A DNA stretch of 64,000 nucleotides from Artemisia argyi (Eukaryota > Streptophyta > Magnoliopsida > Asterales > Asteraceae): assembly GCA_030686995.1 (NCBI GenBank), contig CM060693.1, positions 119,625,228 to 119,689,227 on the forward strand, in the 5' to 3' direction. The notes beneath the pieces were generated by a model that saw only the letters and a list, made by a program, of their open reading frames with translations, made no database searches and was not told where the DNA came from. Of the stretch, positions 50,520-63,360 are shown piece after piece (position 1 is the stretch's first letter; each line of letters opens with the position of its first letter). A program made the translations under genes and the position numbers.

Positions 50520-51745
50520 CACCTTTTTCTTGTCAAAGCCTGCAGTCTCATTACCGTTAATAATGATCTTCCTCCCTGTCCTTTTCCAGAATTTCTTTGC
50601 CTTCAAACTCAACAATGCAACTTGCCACTTTATATCCATCTCTTCCATGTCATCATCATCAACTTGATCCAAATCTTCATGTGTTAGAATTGAACCATTG
50701 ACTTGACTTGGGAGATAAGCATAAAAAGTAGAATCTCCAAGACCAGCAATCTGCTTTTTAGAACTAGCAGTGGAAACACTTACACTGCCAGTGGAAACAG
50801 CAATGTGAGCAACATCCTCATCATCATCGCCTTCATCATTAGAACAATCATTTACAAATGATGAGATAAGAGCTAAGTTCCCTGAGCTTGTACTTAGCTT
50901 CCCAGCCTTCTTCAGTCTTTGTTCTATAACTTTAAAGTTATTATAAAGATCATTGAGCTTCATGGTTTCTAGTTCAGGCATGTCTTCCGAAACAGCAACA
51001 TTAGTATGAAACTCCTAAGATAAACTTCTTAAAAATTTCAAGTTGAGGTCTACCCTTTCTACCTCAATTCCAAACACAGTGAGTTGTGTTACTATCTTTT
51101 GAAGTCTAGTGAAGATGCTATCAATTGATTCATTACTTGTTGAAGAGGAATTTTCATAGGTTTGTTTCAACAAGGTCTTCTGAGTTTTCTTGGTAGCATC
51201 ATTGCCACCAAAAAGATTACAAATCTCTTCTAACAAGGTCTTAGCAGTCATGTACTTACTGAAGGCTAAGATTTGATCCCTAGGAAGGGTCATTAGCAAT
51301 AAACTTCTTGCCTTCAGGTCATTCCTCTTTTGGAGTCGTTCTTCACTTGCAACTCGTCATGTGTTTAACTTCTGTACAACCTTGCCATCAATAGTCTCTG
51401 AGGAAATGCCTAGTTTAAAGGAATCACCATACATAATGATTTCCCAGAGTGCATAGTCTTGCACCAAAAAGAACTGTTCTATCATTATCCTCCACATCTC
51501 ATAGTCACTCAGTTTAAGCTTAGGAAGCTTAGCAGCTATGTTAGACTAATTGTTCTCCATCTCCATTGGATCTTGTAAGAGTGAGTAAACTTCGGATCTT
51601 CTAAATCAAAGTATCAAAGCCTAGCACTGATACCACTTGATGGACCTTGGACACACACCTTGTGTCAAATAGATACCTTAATATTATACCTTGTAGCACG
51701 CGGAATTTACCACAAGATACTTAGAAGATGTGTTTGTATGATTTG

Positions 51746-54698
51746 TGTAACAATTCGCATTTTCAGATTAATTACTATTCCCAGAAAATTTCACTATTCA
51801 CTTTTTACTATTCACTTTTCACTATTTATCTCAGAAATTTATATTTCATATTCTCGTAAGTTAAACTATTTTAACGATAATCCGAGAGTTTGACGCTCAT
51901 CGGATCATTTCTGCAAAAATCACAAAGCCGTGTCCAAGATTTACTTTTAGGTTTAAACGTCATTCCAGCATCCCGATATGTCCATAAAACATTATAAACT
52001 ATAGAAATATGATTTTCTCTCATTTTAGGACAATTCCAAAAGTTTCGGAATTTTACGTTTTCCAGTTCAGCGTTTTACGCGAATTACGCGTTTTAGACCC
52101 GCGTTTCCAGTTTTTAGCAGGGTTTTAGCACCCGATAGATCCTACCACTCATTTTATATTTTATTATGGAGTATATTGATAAGTTCTAGCATATTTATAA
52201 GTTTCATATTTTTAGGATACCCGGTTTTACGTTTCGTGGCCTAAAAACTTACGGTTAGCAATTTACGGAGTCAAAACTAGCTACATACTTAGGATATTAT
52301 CATCCAAAGACCATGACTACTCATCTAGTCACCCTTATCCTTTGTGAACCGACTTAGGGGGGGGGGGAGTCACCATGTGTGGTTAAATCTTGACCATTGA
52401 TTCTTTAGATCATTACTTAATTACAACTTTGTCACCAAGTTTATGTAATTTCCTAGTAAGCTTCCTAACCTCCTCATTCATAGTATAAATAGCAAGCTAA
52501 TCCCTTCCTTTCTTCATCACCAAAAACGCCACAACATAAATACCGAGCACCATGATCCTTTGATCTTCAAACTACAAGTTACACTACAAAGTTCAAGGTC
52601 TTAGTATTCTCTACCTAGTTCTTAAGTTTGTTTGGTGATTCCATGGTTGAATTAGGAGCTACACAAGGTTACTAGGGCTGAAGTTAAATGGTTTTCACAA
52701 GGGTTATATCAAGGCTAGCAAGGGTTACAAGAGTTATGGTGAAGGGTTTATAAGCTTAGGTTTAGTGTCCTAGTTCTATACTTGACTTCCTTTCTTAAGA
52801 GAAAGCCAAAAGTTGTAAGCAAACCCTAACATACTCCTTGCTTAATTATCATATTCATGCTCTTTGTGTTCCTTTCATGCTATATATGTTCTTGTTATTG
52901 TGTTCATGATGTTTAAAAATGGATAAAACAAGTATTGGTATACATATGTTAACTTATGACAAGTAAACAAGCAAACTAGTGATTTTTATGGAGAACCACG
53001 ACCAAAATAGTACAACTATGATATTTGACACTTACTTACTGTTAAAGAGGACTTAACAAGGAAAACATAGCAATTTGAATCACCCAAAACGAGTACACGA
53101 GTCAAAAGATACGGCCATAAGAAGTTAGCGACACCAAAATGCCGAAACTGCCTATGCAAACTGTTTTGCATTCTGCCAATTTTGAAAGTCCCACTTCTGG
53201 TCCGATTCATCAAAAAGTTAAAAAACGAAAGTTGTCCGGAACGCCGTTTTCGTTCAGGAACAAAGAAGCTCGAGCCCTGAAAACGCTTTCTGAGTGATAA
53301 TTTTCTTCAAATTCTTAACAGCCCATTTTTAGACCAAAGTTACTATATAATGATTGTAATTAGATGAGACCAAGAGGTCTAATGACCTAAAGCCAAGACC
53401 ACAACCATGGCTAAAGCCAAGGTTGAGTCTCAAGACCATGGTAACATGACCAAAGTCACGGCAAAGCCACGGCTAAAGACCATATAACTTTTAAAGATCA
53501 AAAAGCTTATATATATATGTTATCAAATACTACAATAGTAGGGAGCCTCATGTGAGGAGTTCATTAAGTAAGCCGTCGAGATGAGTTGTGGATTTACGAA
53601 TTAAAGTGTCCTGGCTCCTCGAACGTTTACTCCATGACTTCTGAATTATGTCGGCCCGAACGGTAGTAAGAGATATACAAACTATACATGTTTCATAAAC
53701 CATTTATATTCAAAGACTTACACTATATACTAAGTACTACATCATGAACATTATGCAAGACATATATAGGCAATTCTTCGTATTCTTAGACGTTACTCCA
53801 AACCTAAGTCGCAACGTTCAATTATAGGCTGCTCTTAGAGACTTTCGCGATTCGACTACCACTTTCATTTCTCATTACATAGACTTAAGGTGAGTCATAG
53901 CCCCTAATTTTTCATACTTGTTTTAACTCTTTGGGGGGGATACATGCACAACTACTTGCTTACTTGTACAAATACTCAAAACATTTATACTTGATTGTGT
54001 TATACTTGATTGCGTTATACATACTTGTTACACTATACTTGCTTAATTTAAATACAAGATTTGTATTTACGTGCATACACAATACTTTATGCTGTCAAAG
54101 GAGAGGTATTAATAGTACTAGTATGGGCCTACACCCCCCACCCAAGTCCAAGATTCGAGACGTTGGGTGACATGTACTATTTGGGATGGTGGTTCCCCGC
54201 CTATGGGTCCAAAATGACGTGACCATGGGTGAATATAATCCTGAGAAACTATATATTAGCAGTGGGTTGTGAACACACAGGTTACGAGTCTCTTATGGCG
54301 GGACTTGTAACTGAGTGGATTCTCAATGCCTTTGCTGTGTGAACATTCTTTAAGGCTTTTCAACTGTTTTAAGACAAACTCTATGAACTCACCAACCATT
54401 GTGTTGACACTTTAGCATGTTTATCTCAGGTTAGTAAGGCGATAGCTAGTGCGTGGAACTTAGAGTCAAGCTGCATATTCTGAAGACTTACGCTTTTATC
54501 ATTTACCATTCAAAACAATTTGTATACATTTATGTATCATACTTTGGAATCTCATGTTTGTAACTTTGAATTCTTTAATCGAATGGTAACTTTTCAAAAC
54601 GTCTCATTTAGAGTTCGTTTTCTATAACTTGTACTTTGTATTATGAAGTAGCACCCCTATGACACAGTCTTCCGCTGCGGTATTTTGGGGGTGTTACA
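51746..54698 (+). mobile_element. Solo LTR (copy 3), Tekay/Del-like family
   Basis: 2953 bp, TGTAACA...TGTTACA, flanked by ATTTG at 51741-51745 and 54699-54703, inside the 5' LTR of copia element 2. TATAAATA at 52484-52491 gives U3 about 0.74 kb and a long R-U5. The conserved block at 53525-53668 matches copies 1 and 2. More diverged elsewhere than copies 1 and 2 are from each other. Confidence 0.9.
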
Positions 54699-55106
54699 AT
54701 TTGTATAAAGTGTATGAAAGTAAAACAGAATGAACAAATTGTTTTAACAAACGGTTAGCTTCAATATTATTAATGATAATTATACGAGTGATCTTTGTAT
54801 CGTTAGGGTTACAACCTTGAAGCTTTTGCTAATCAAAATTACGTACATAAACCTAAACCTAGGACCTCCTTTTATAGTACACAAGGATCCTGTACAAGAT
54901 AATCATTATGCTAAATAAATAAGATATTAACTAAATCTTTTCTATACTTATCAACTACCCGTTTACAAAACAAACAGACTAAGCAGTGGTAATATATTGT
55001 GCTAGCAGTGGTAATGTGTTTCCACTGTTAGTACAATTCTTCAGCAGTTGTCTTTGCTTAGCCTATCAGTGGTAATGTGTTTCCACTGATGATTTATTTC
55101 CCAACA

Positions 55107-58100
55107 AAGACTTCCATGTTTGGAATCTTGCATCTTAAATCTCTTCATGATTTTTTCAATGTATGCACATTGACACAAGCCGATTAACCGCTTTGATCTA
55201 TCTCGGTATATCTTGACTCCAAGTATGAACGATGCTTCTCCTAAATCTTTCATATCAAAACACTTTCCAATCCAGGATTTTACATCTTGTAGCATTGGAA
55301 TGTTGTTTCCTATGAGTAATATGTCATCGACATATAAGATTAGGAATACGACTATACTTCCACTAGTTTTCATGTACACACATAGCTCATCGAGATTTTG
55401 AGCGAAACCAATCTTCTTGATTTCCTCATCAAATCTCTTGTTCCAGCTTCTAGATGCTTGCTTCAATCCATAAATGGATCTTTGAAGTTTGCATACTTTG
55501 CCAGGATGTTTTGGATTCATGAAGCCCTCGGGTTGCACCATATAATCGTCCTTATTTAGGTGGCTGTTTAAGAAGGCAGTCATGACATCCATTTGCTAAA
55601 TCTCATAGTCATAATACGCTGCTATGGCTATAAGAATCCTAATTGCTCTAATGTCTGCAACAGGCGAGAAGGTTTCTTCATAGTCAATCCCGTAGATTTG
55701 AGTGAAACCTTTTGCTACAAGACGAGCTTTATAGGTATGTATATTTTCATCCATGTCGGTCTTCTTCTTGTAGAGCCATTTACTCCCAACGGTCTTAGCA
55801 TTGGGAGGTAGGTCTACCTTGACCCAGACATCATTGTCTTTCATGGATTGCATTTCCACATTCATAGCTTTGTTCCACTTATCATGTTCAGGACTCGATA
55901 TAGCTTCTTGATAGTTAGCGGGTTCACAATGATCCCCTAACTCATGTTCCTCAGCATCGATATAAAAACCATATCGTTCAGGTGCTTGAGGTATCCTTGC
56001 GGATCTACAAATGGGGTCAACATCTCAAAGAGGCTCAACATTTTCATGCTCATTCTCATTTTGATGTTCACTAGTGTTACTAGAAGGTTGTGCATCTTCG
56101 CTTTGAAGTTCATCAAAGTCTACTTTGCTCCCACTTGCTTCTTGTGAGATGAGACTATTCTCAAGAAACTCAGCATATCGAGCAACAAATATTTTGTTCT
56201 CGGGTGGGTAGTAGAAATAGTAACCCATTGTTTCCTTTGAGTATCCTACAAAGATACACTTGATAGATCTAGGCTCAAGTTTGTTTGGCGTATCTCGTTT
56301 AAGAGAGCCTCACAACCCCAGACCTTCAAGTAAGTCAGATTAGGGACTTTCCCATGCCATATTTCGTATGGAGTCTTATCAACCTTCTTAGTTGGAACCA
56401 TATTGAGTATGCGAGCAGCATACTCTAGAGCATAACCCCAAAAGGACATTGGCAACATTGTTAGACTCATCATAGATCGAACCATGTCTTGAAAGGTTCA
56501 ATTTCTCCTTTCAGACACACCATTGTGTTGTGGTGTATATGGAGGAGTGAATTGTGAGACTATCCCACACCTTTTTAGATGATCTAAAAACTCTTGACTC
56601 ATATATTCACCTCCTCAATTGGATCGAAGAGCCTTAATGGTCTTGCCAAGCTGATTTTCTGCTTCACTTTGGAAGACATTAAACGTTTCAAAGGCTTCAA
56701 GTTTATGTTTAACCAGGTAAACATAACCATATCTATTGAAATCATCAGTAAAGTGATGAAGTAGTTAGCTCCATCTCTAGACATTGTTATAAATGGGCCA
56801 CATAGATCAGTATGAATGAGTCCAAGTAGATCTTTATCTCTTTCTTCAACATGGGAAAAAGGATTTCGTGTCATCTTACCAGATATGCAAGAAATGCATT
56901 TATCAAATGACACATTGTCGGTTGACTCTAAAAGCCCATCGTGTTGTAGCTTCGTAATGCGTTTTTTATTTATATGCAAAGACGATAATGCCATAAAAAA
57001 GTGGAATCCAAATTACGTTTGGATTTCTTGTTGCTAACAGTATATATAGAATCATTGTTTTAAATAGGATCACGCATATCAATTTCAAAAATTCCATCAC
57101 GTGGAATAACATTAAAATAAAAGAGATTATCCTTAGAAACAGAAATGCCAAAATCCGTAAAAGTATGAATGTAACCATCATCTTTCAAATGCGAAAGTGA
57201 AACAACACCTCTAGTGATAGTAGGTGCATAATGACAATTATTTAAAACAATAACTAGTCCATTTGGGAGGATAAGATCAAAGCTCCCAATTGGTTCCTCA
57301 GTTGCATGATTGCCATTACCAACGTACAGATGTAAAGCTCCTTGCTTCAGCTTTCGACTTCCCCTAAGCCCCTGCACATTATTACAAATGTGAGTACCAC
57401 AACCAGTATCATATACCCACGATTTGTTAGGAAAAGTATAAAGTTCTATAGTGAAGATACCTGATGTGCTAGCAATGCTAGCTTTGTTCTTTTTTAGCCC
57501 TTCCAGGTAGGCATGACAGTTGCGCCTCCAGTGCCCTACCACTCCATAGTGGTGGCAGGGGGTGTCCTTGGTCGGGTGCTCCTTCTTGGCAGGTGGGGGA
57601 ATTTTGGGTTTGGGGGCGTAAGCAAGCTTAGCCTTGCCTTTCCCTTGTCCCTTGCCAGGTGCCAGCGGTTTTCCCTTGTTCTTTTTTTGAATTCTGCCTT
57701 GGTTGATAACTAGGACAAGTGGAGCCTTCTTGGGCAGGCCTTTCTCTGCAAGTTTTAGCATGTTATGCAGTTCGGCAATGGTTTTTCCCATGTTGTGCAT
57801 GTTATAGTTCTGCACAAATTGGTCATAATCCTTCGACAGTGAGGTAAGTATCATGCTCACTCAAGGATCTGAGGCATGGGGTATCCTAGTCGCTCCATCT
57901 GATCCAGACACCTTTTCATTTTCATGAAATAGCTACTGACCGATTGTCCTTCCTCTTACTTGCAGGCATGAAAAGATATGACCGTGTCAAACAATAATTG
58001 CTCTGCTTGCTGCTCGAACATAGTTTTCAGTTCTCGCAGCATGTCAAATGCTGAAAATTTCTCTAAGTTCTTTTGCAACTCAGGGATCATGCTTGCCAGC

Positions 58101-58342
58101 ATGAGACAAGCCACTTCCTGTTGTTCATTAATCATACGATTGTAGGCGTTACGAACAGTAGCAGTAGCATTAGCAGGAGGTGCTTCAGGTAAAGCTTCCT
58201 CGAGATGGTAAAACTTTTGTTCAGCCTTGAGGACAATCCTCAAGTTGCGGTACCAGTCTAAAAATTTGTTACCATTCAATTTCTCTTTTTCGAGAATTGA
58301 TCTTATTGATGAGTTGTTCATGGTTGAAGTTGGAGTTGCCAT
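55107..58342 (-). pseudogene. gag-pol: Tork-like copia gag-pol (broken, RT 3' end and RNase H missing)
   Basis: Minus strand, in order: Gag from ATG 58342 (UBN2-type), a shift near 57900; basic Lys/Pro linker; zinc knuckle (57558-57515) C-HH-Y-GVVG-H-WRRN-C, with Tyr for the second Cys; protease motif YDTGCGTHICN (about 57415-57383); GAG-pre-integrase zinc region (to about 56850); integrase IHTDLCGPF (about 56805); integrase C-terminus 56485-56246; RT from 55865 (ARLVAKGFTQ, DYEETFSPVA), a Trp-to-stop change at 55597, then TAFLN and YVDD (LYVDDILLIGN, about 55345-55313). Copia element 2 cuts the frame after KHGSL at 55107. At least five frameshifts or stops. Confidence 0.88.
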
Positions 58343-60588
58343 CTACAAAATAAACAAAGTTCAATTTTAGTAATTGTCAATAATTAATCCTTTTAAAATT
58401 AATTACCCAAGTTTACAATATTAAAACAATTAATTTTATGAAAAAGGCAAAGATCCTCATTGAGGTTCCACCATTACATCAGTTGATCTGCTAGCAATGG
58501 AGGATTCAATAGGTAGGTAACGTCGACCAATTGCATTACAAGTGCAACTCTTAGATCTTTATGGGACTCATGGCACTAGTGAACAAGCAACTAGTGTCAA
58601 GCTGGCATGTTTAGTCCCATCTTTGCCTCGGGTCAAGGTCTCACTGCTTAACTCGATTAAGTCATCCAATTTGAGCATGTGCGAGAATATATCTAAGTCC
58701 CACACATAGAGAATAGTAACCTTGGGTTACAACTCAACCTAGGTCCCACGCATAGGCAAAAAGTAATTTTGACGGGTAAAAGTTTTGATGTGGATCAAAA
58801 GGTGCACGAATGGAGCATGCATTCATCCTTCGTAGCACAAGTTAAAAACATTTCTTAACTTAAGTCTAATCATTGTTTTAATTTATGTGAGTCAAGTTGT
58901 CCATTTTCATGACTAATATTCATCCTACGTGGATAATAAGTTTGGACAATACATAAATAGGAATAACATACATAACAAGTTTAAGTGTTATTTAAAAAAC
59001 AATGATTTCAAGTTTCAAAAAACTTCGTAAAACTAAATCAAAAGTCTTAGTTTTGAAATGGTTTGTGTTTCGTTTTAAGTTTAAAGAAAACTATTTGCAA
59101 TTTACATATGATCACAAGATATATAAAAAGCAAACAAACACACAACCACAATATGCAAAGCCTCAACCAATGAAAAAACCTATGCTTGGTCTCGTGAGCC
59201 ATCACGAGAACCAAGAGTCAACTAGGGACAAACCACAAGGAGGACTCCCACTTGCTCCAAGACAATCAAGAGCAAGTAGAAAGCCCATAATGCACATGAA
59301 AAGTAGTTGCAGTCCTTCCAGAATTTATGTGTTTGGAGGCCCAATTCACCAAGAAGGAGGCTTCCCCGGACTTAGCTCAAAACTAGAAAGTTAAAGGCCC
59401 ATGTCTTGTGTACCTACGAAAACAATTTTAGCCAAAAACTCCTTACCAATCATCAGAAAACTCCGTTTTACCAACTGGTGTTCCAACAGTCATTATTCGG
59501 CAAAAATGTCTTTAACTCTTTCGCCTTTCACCACCAAGCCACGATTAGATTATATTGAAAGTAAAATACAACTAATCTACTTTTAACCTACAGTAAAATT
59601 GCCAGAATAATGGCTACAACCAAAAAGAATATCATTACATAAATGCCGAAACAATGGCAAAAACCCCAAAACACGAAATTTAAACAACATACACAACAAT
59701 CCATGTCACAAGTGGTCTATGTTTTCATCGGCTTTGCATATACACATAATAATACCATAATATTATGATGAAAACAAGGTGTTGGCTAACTCCATGAACA
59801 AACATGCATGTATTTTCCATGGAAACAAAATAAATGACAAGAAATAAATTGTTATCCAACGAAATCGAAGAAATAATTAACAAGAATTAAAACCCCGATT
59901 GGTACGCCTGTCAAATGGCCTTAGGTTCAAAACCCATTGATATTAGGGCCTTCTTAACATCATTTTACCACAGAAAATTAAGCCATAGGGGCTGATATGA
60001 AATCGTTTCATAAATCGATCAATTTAATGCGTTTTAGGTCATTTTTCACGTACCCGACAAGTATTCCAATTAATATATTCATAACAAATGGCCATGGGAT
60101 CAAAAGTCCAGATCTTACGACCATATAATGGTCGAATTAAATTCCAAAAATTAGCCCTTGGGGCTGATTTGAAAAAATGCTTTTGAATCCATTAAAAACA
60201 CGCGCTTTTAGCCATTTTTACGCATACAAGATGATCATATGACATCATATGATGGCTCGTGATATCACTATAGGTGATGTTGAATAAAATGAACATATAA
60301 TAAACATTCAAATGCAGGGGAAAAACATCACCAACAAGGATCAATAGAGTCATCTGATCAATCAAAGTAAAACAAACAAGTTTATACCTTTGTAGCGTGA
60401 TCGGTTGAATCGAATGGAGACCTTCACCAAAGTTCACGAATTCACCAAAGAAACCCAAGTGATCAAAGTAGATCACCTCTATGTGTTTTCCACACTACAC
60501 CTCACCGTATACCCCTTGGATGCTAGTCCTTAACCTTGTAACCTTGGAATGGCCTTTGATTAAACAAGAATCAAAGGAATAAATCAAG
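58343..60588 (-). other. Leader/LTR-side sequence of the Tork-like element, boundaries unseen
   Basis: AT-rich with only short ORFs. It lies upstream of the gag start on minus, so it should contain leader and 5' LTR, but I find no convincing PBS or LTR terminus. Two related segments with GGGGCTGATWTGAAA occur near 59989 and 60160, suggesting an internal duplication. Confidence 0.45.

Positions 60589-60635
<47 letters not shown>
60589..60635 (+). repeat. Uninterrupted A47 run
   Basis: 47 consecutive A. It may be a microsatellite or the tail of a retroposed transcript, but no coding or LINE/SINE body is recognisable upstream. Confidence 0.95.
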
Positions 60636-60638
<3 letters not shown>

Positions 60639-61039
60639 AATGAGGGGTGTTTGTTTGCCGTGCCATATAGGGAGAGAGAGGGAGAGAATTTTGTGGTTAG
60701 TGGTTAATGAGATCCCCCCTTGAACCTCCTTACTGGCCGGCCACTATAGGGCCCCAAATGGGCTTCCCATTTGTTTTTCAAGTCCAATGGATTAAGTACA
60801 TTACTTAGTCATTAGAAGCCTGATAGTGATAACAAGTTACGTAAGCTTATTTATATGTCATAAGTACAATAAACACGACATAAAGAGGTACCTAAGTGTA
60901 TATGTGTGTGACCCCATAGGCTCACATATGTCTAGCCATATAATTATTTATTATGACACGAGCATACTCTAATATTGTCACCTATAAATTACTATCATCT
61001 TGCACATTTTTTATTTAACAAAAAATATGCGGTGATTTT
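60636..61039. other. Intergenic sequence, no gene
   Basis: A short GA-rich run near 60671-60687 and otherwise AT-rich sequence. Confidence 0.45.
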
Positions 61040-61189
61040 TTTAAAGTGGGAGGTGATAATTACACCACACTTTTTGATTCTTTCACCACAATATCACATC
61101 ATTAATGCATAAGTTACAACATGATATATGCATAAGTGTGGTGTTTGCATCAAAAAATGTGGTGTAAGTATCACTTCCCTTCTTTAAAG
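61040..61189. mobile_element. Short MITE with ~31-bp TIRs
   Basis: Terminal inverted repeats at 61048-61078 and 61149-61179 match at about 27 of 31 positions (GTGATAATTACACCACA versus GTGATACTTACACCACA). TTTAAAG lies outside both ends, as target duplication or TIR extension. Interior ~70 bp, AT-rich. Superfamily uncertain. Confidence 0.65.
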
Positions 61190-61603
61190 GTACCTTCAGT
61201 ACGAATCGAAAAGTCGAAACAAGAAAAAAAATACATAATTAATAAAAAATAAAATAAAAAAACGAGGCATTAAGAGGTGTTAAGTCACTCCTTCAACAAC
61301 AAGTTCAATAAGAATTTTTAGCCTCTTACTGGCTCTTAATGAGCTGAAAAAAAAATAAAAAATAAAAAACACTTTAAATCTTAACCACTTCTTACTATCT
61401 CTCAATGACAAAGAAAAAACAAACATACTTTTTTTTATCCAAACCTCTTACTACGTTTGACTGAGTTAGATTAAGAGGCTATTAAGAGGATTTCTAGAAA
61501 AACAAACACAACATTACTATCAATATTAAAGGAAAAGTCAATAAAAAATATCGCACAAAATGAAAAAAAATGTACTAAGAAAGAAGAGTTGGGAGACATT
61601 AAG
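61190..61603. other. A-rich intergenic sequence
   Basis: ATTAAGAGG and its complement CCTCTTA recur on both strands (61269, 61322, 61442, 61470, 61489), possibly a degraded fold-back element. No gene. Confidence 0.4.
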
Positions 61604-63060
61604 TGATACGACCTGCTAGGGCCAAGATAAGCACCACTTCAAGCGGGCGCGAGCTCCGTTAGAATAAGTGAAGAGAACGAGAATTGAAATGCTTAAAAAC
61701 CTAATAATCATGACTTTCATTAACGTTATGAAAACTTAAATACTGGTTTAAGTGAGAACCCACATAAACTCAAACACATATCCTAACACGACTCAAACAC
61801 ATATATCCTTACACGCCTCAAACTCATATCCTTAACATAATAAACAAAGATAGTTATCCTAACCCATTTCAAAGTCCTTGTGCCAAACCGAGGCAACTGA
61901 CACACGCTTTGTTCACACATCGTCCCTTGTTTCAAGCATCTCAGGCATAACATTCCCTTCTCCTTCGGAAACCACCTTGTCCTCAAAGTTATAAGCTGGA
62001 TACGCTGCTCAAAACTTGGTCAGCCATACCCACGTAGCTTCCTTTGGTGATTCCCCAGCCCATTGTACCAAAACCTGTTTGCCTGGTATTCCATTCTTCA
62101 ACACTAAGCGAGAGTTGCAGATGCATAAGTTGCTCCACAGACTGCCCATCTTGAATCTCCTCAGGAAGACTAGGAACAACCTCATTCCCAGTACTTTCTA
62201 AGGGTTTACCTAAATTTAAATTAGTAACAGAAACCCGTGATGGAGTTGGTTTGTATGTTCGATCAACTGTGACGACTGTGGAGGCCCACTGATCTTCAAA
62301 CCGGGCCTCGGTGATACAGGCTAAGGCGAAAGCTTCTCCTAAGATTGTAGGCTTAGACACTAATAACTCTCATTGTAACGTCGGTTTTACTCTCGAGATG
62401 TAAAACGATATGAGTAAACTTTCTAAAATGACAGTAACCCGATTCATTAGTTTCTCAAATTCACTCTGTTACTGCACCACTGTACCAATATATAAGAGTT
62501 TGGAGAGGGCTTTTTGGGGATCCTCATACTTGGACGGCCCAAAGCGATTTTGTACACTTTCTAAAAAATCATCCCAACTTGTGACTAGCTTGTTGCGTGT
62601 CATCCAAAGATACCATTCGGCAGCATCTCTTTTAAGGTTAAACCCAATAATGCGCAACCTTTGTTCTGGGGTCGTCTCGAGTAGTGAAAATTATTCATTA
62701 ATGGCAAAAATCCAACTTTTGGCATCAGTTCCATTAAACTTCGGGACATCAAGTTGCATTGAGCGACGAATACCTTGATCACTGCTGCCACTCGACGCCT
62801 TGGCTGTTTGAAGTTCTGATGTTAGGGCTACGAGTTGACTTGTGAAGGTGTCAAACTGTTCCTTCAAGAGTAACATCATTGAATGTTCATCAATAGCAAT
62901 GAAAGCAGTGAAACAGTACCCGATGAATGATAAACAGTACTCCGGGGGATGAACAGTAAACTCCGGGATGAACAGTGCTCGATGAAAAAAAATTTTGGTA
63001 GCAATGAAAGCACTAATTGAGACGACCTTCTAAGGTCGAGATAAGCACCACTTCAAGCAT
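61604..63060 (-). mobile_element. Chromovirus deletion derivative
   Basis: On minus: 5' LTR end (63060-63018, ending GGTCGTCTCA), leader, gag, chromodomain end of pol, and a 3' LTR end (from 61645 to 61604, GGTCGTATCA). The two LTR ends share about 40 bp of similar sequence (GATAAGCACCACTTCAAGC). The 5' LTR is truncated at about 63060. Protease, RT, RNase H and integrase core are absent. Confidence 0.65.
61862..62879 (-). pseudogene. gag-pol: Gag joined to pol chromodomain remnant (Ty3/gypsy)
   Basis: Minus strand from ATG 62879. Gag N-terminus (LDVPKFNGTDAKSWIF) runs to a stop near 62693, continues in other frames (GFNLKRDAAEWYLWM, SVQNRFGPSKYEDP; 62657-62469) and then KPTILGEAFALA..EARFEDQW (62357-62287). 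Sequence changes to a chromovirus pol tail: LPEEIQDG near 62165, a chromodomain-like stretch in a shifted frame (QVLVQWAGESPKEATWVWL, about 62083-62027), FEDKVV.EGEGNV near 61985-61945 and KRVSV...WHKDF, stop near 61862. The whole enzymatic pol is missing. Frameshifts make it inactive. Confidence 0.75.
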
Positions 63061-63065
63061 TTACA

Positions 63066-63360
63066 GGACCATCCAGGTGTCTCAGATTTTGGTTCTATTC
63101 TCTTTCTCGATTCTATTTGTTACATATTGATACTCTTGCACCTGCATGCTAACTTGTTTTTGTAGCAAAATACCATCGATTGATTCCCCGGTGCCCTCAT
63201 CTGGGGGGAGAAATAAGCAAGGGGGAGTCTTGATACCGGACGAAGCCTTTTTAACTCTACAAAAAGGGGGAGAAGTAAAAGAAAACTCATTAAAAACTTA
63301 TTAATACATAATTTTACCTAAAATGAGTTTATATTCTGTAATCATCAAAAAGGGGAAGAT
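63066..63360 (+). other. 3' internal end of another SIRE-like element
   Basis: Purine tracts near 63202-63213, 63219-63227, 63261-63273 and 63347-63360 repeat the multiple-PPT pattern of the other two SIRE-like elements. The sequence left of 63066 switches to the chromovirus LTR fragment. Confidence 0.6.

Larger units (their letters stand above)
46216..51566 (-). pseudogene. gag: Copia element 2 gag (broken, split by element D)
   Basis: Starts ATG at 51566 with an early stop after six codons. The N-terminal gag domain (YEMWR, IEQFFLVQDYALWE) continues through 51299-51015 and 50981-50520, with a Ser/Asp-rich linker and WQVALLSLKAKKF. Element D then intervenes (47565-50519). The first zinc knuckle (47550-47505) reads [14 protein letters not shown], with Asn for His. 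Next comes a Glu/Leu coiled-coil stretch (47433-47017), a Val/Lys-rich segment, and a second knuckle near 46490 reading C-HI-C-GRFD-Y-LHAY-C, with Tyr for His. It ends where element B begins. Several frameshifts; inactive. Confidence 0.85.
46216..55106 (-). mobile_element. Copia element 2: 5' LTR and gag, heavily nested
   Basis: On minus: 5' LTR 55106-51638 (about 511 bp once the solo LTR is removed; TGTTGGGAA...CCATCA), PBS 51635-51619 (TGGTATCAGTGCTAGGC), gag from 51566. Pol and the 3' LTR are absent because element B joins at 46215. Its LTR starts inside the RT of the Tork-like element at 55107. The TATA box TATAAAAGG is on minus near 54868-54876. Confidence 0.8.
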
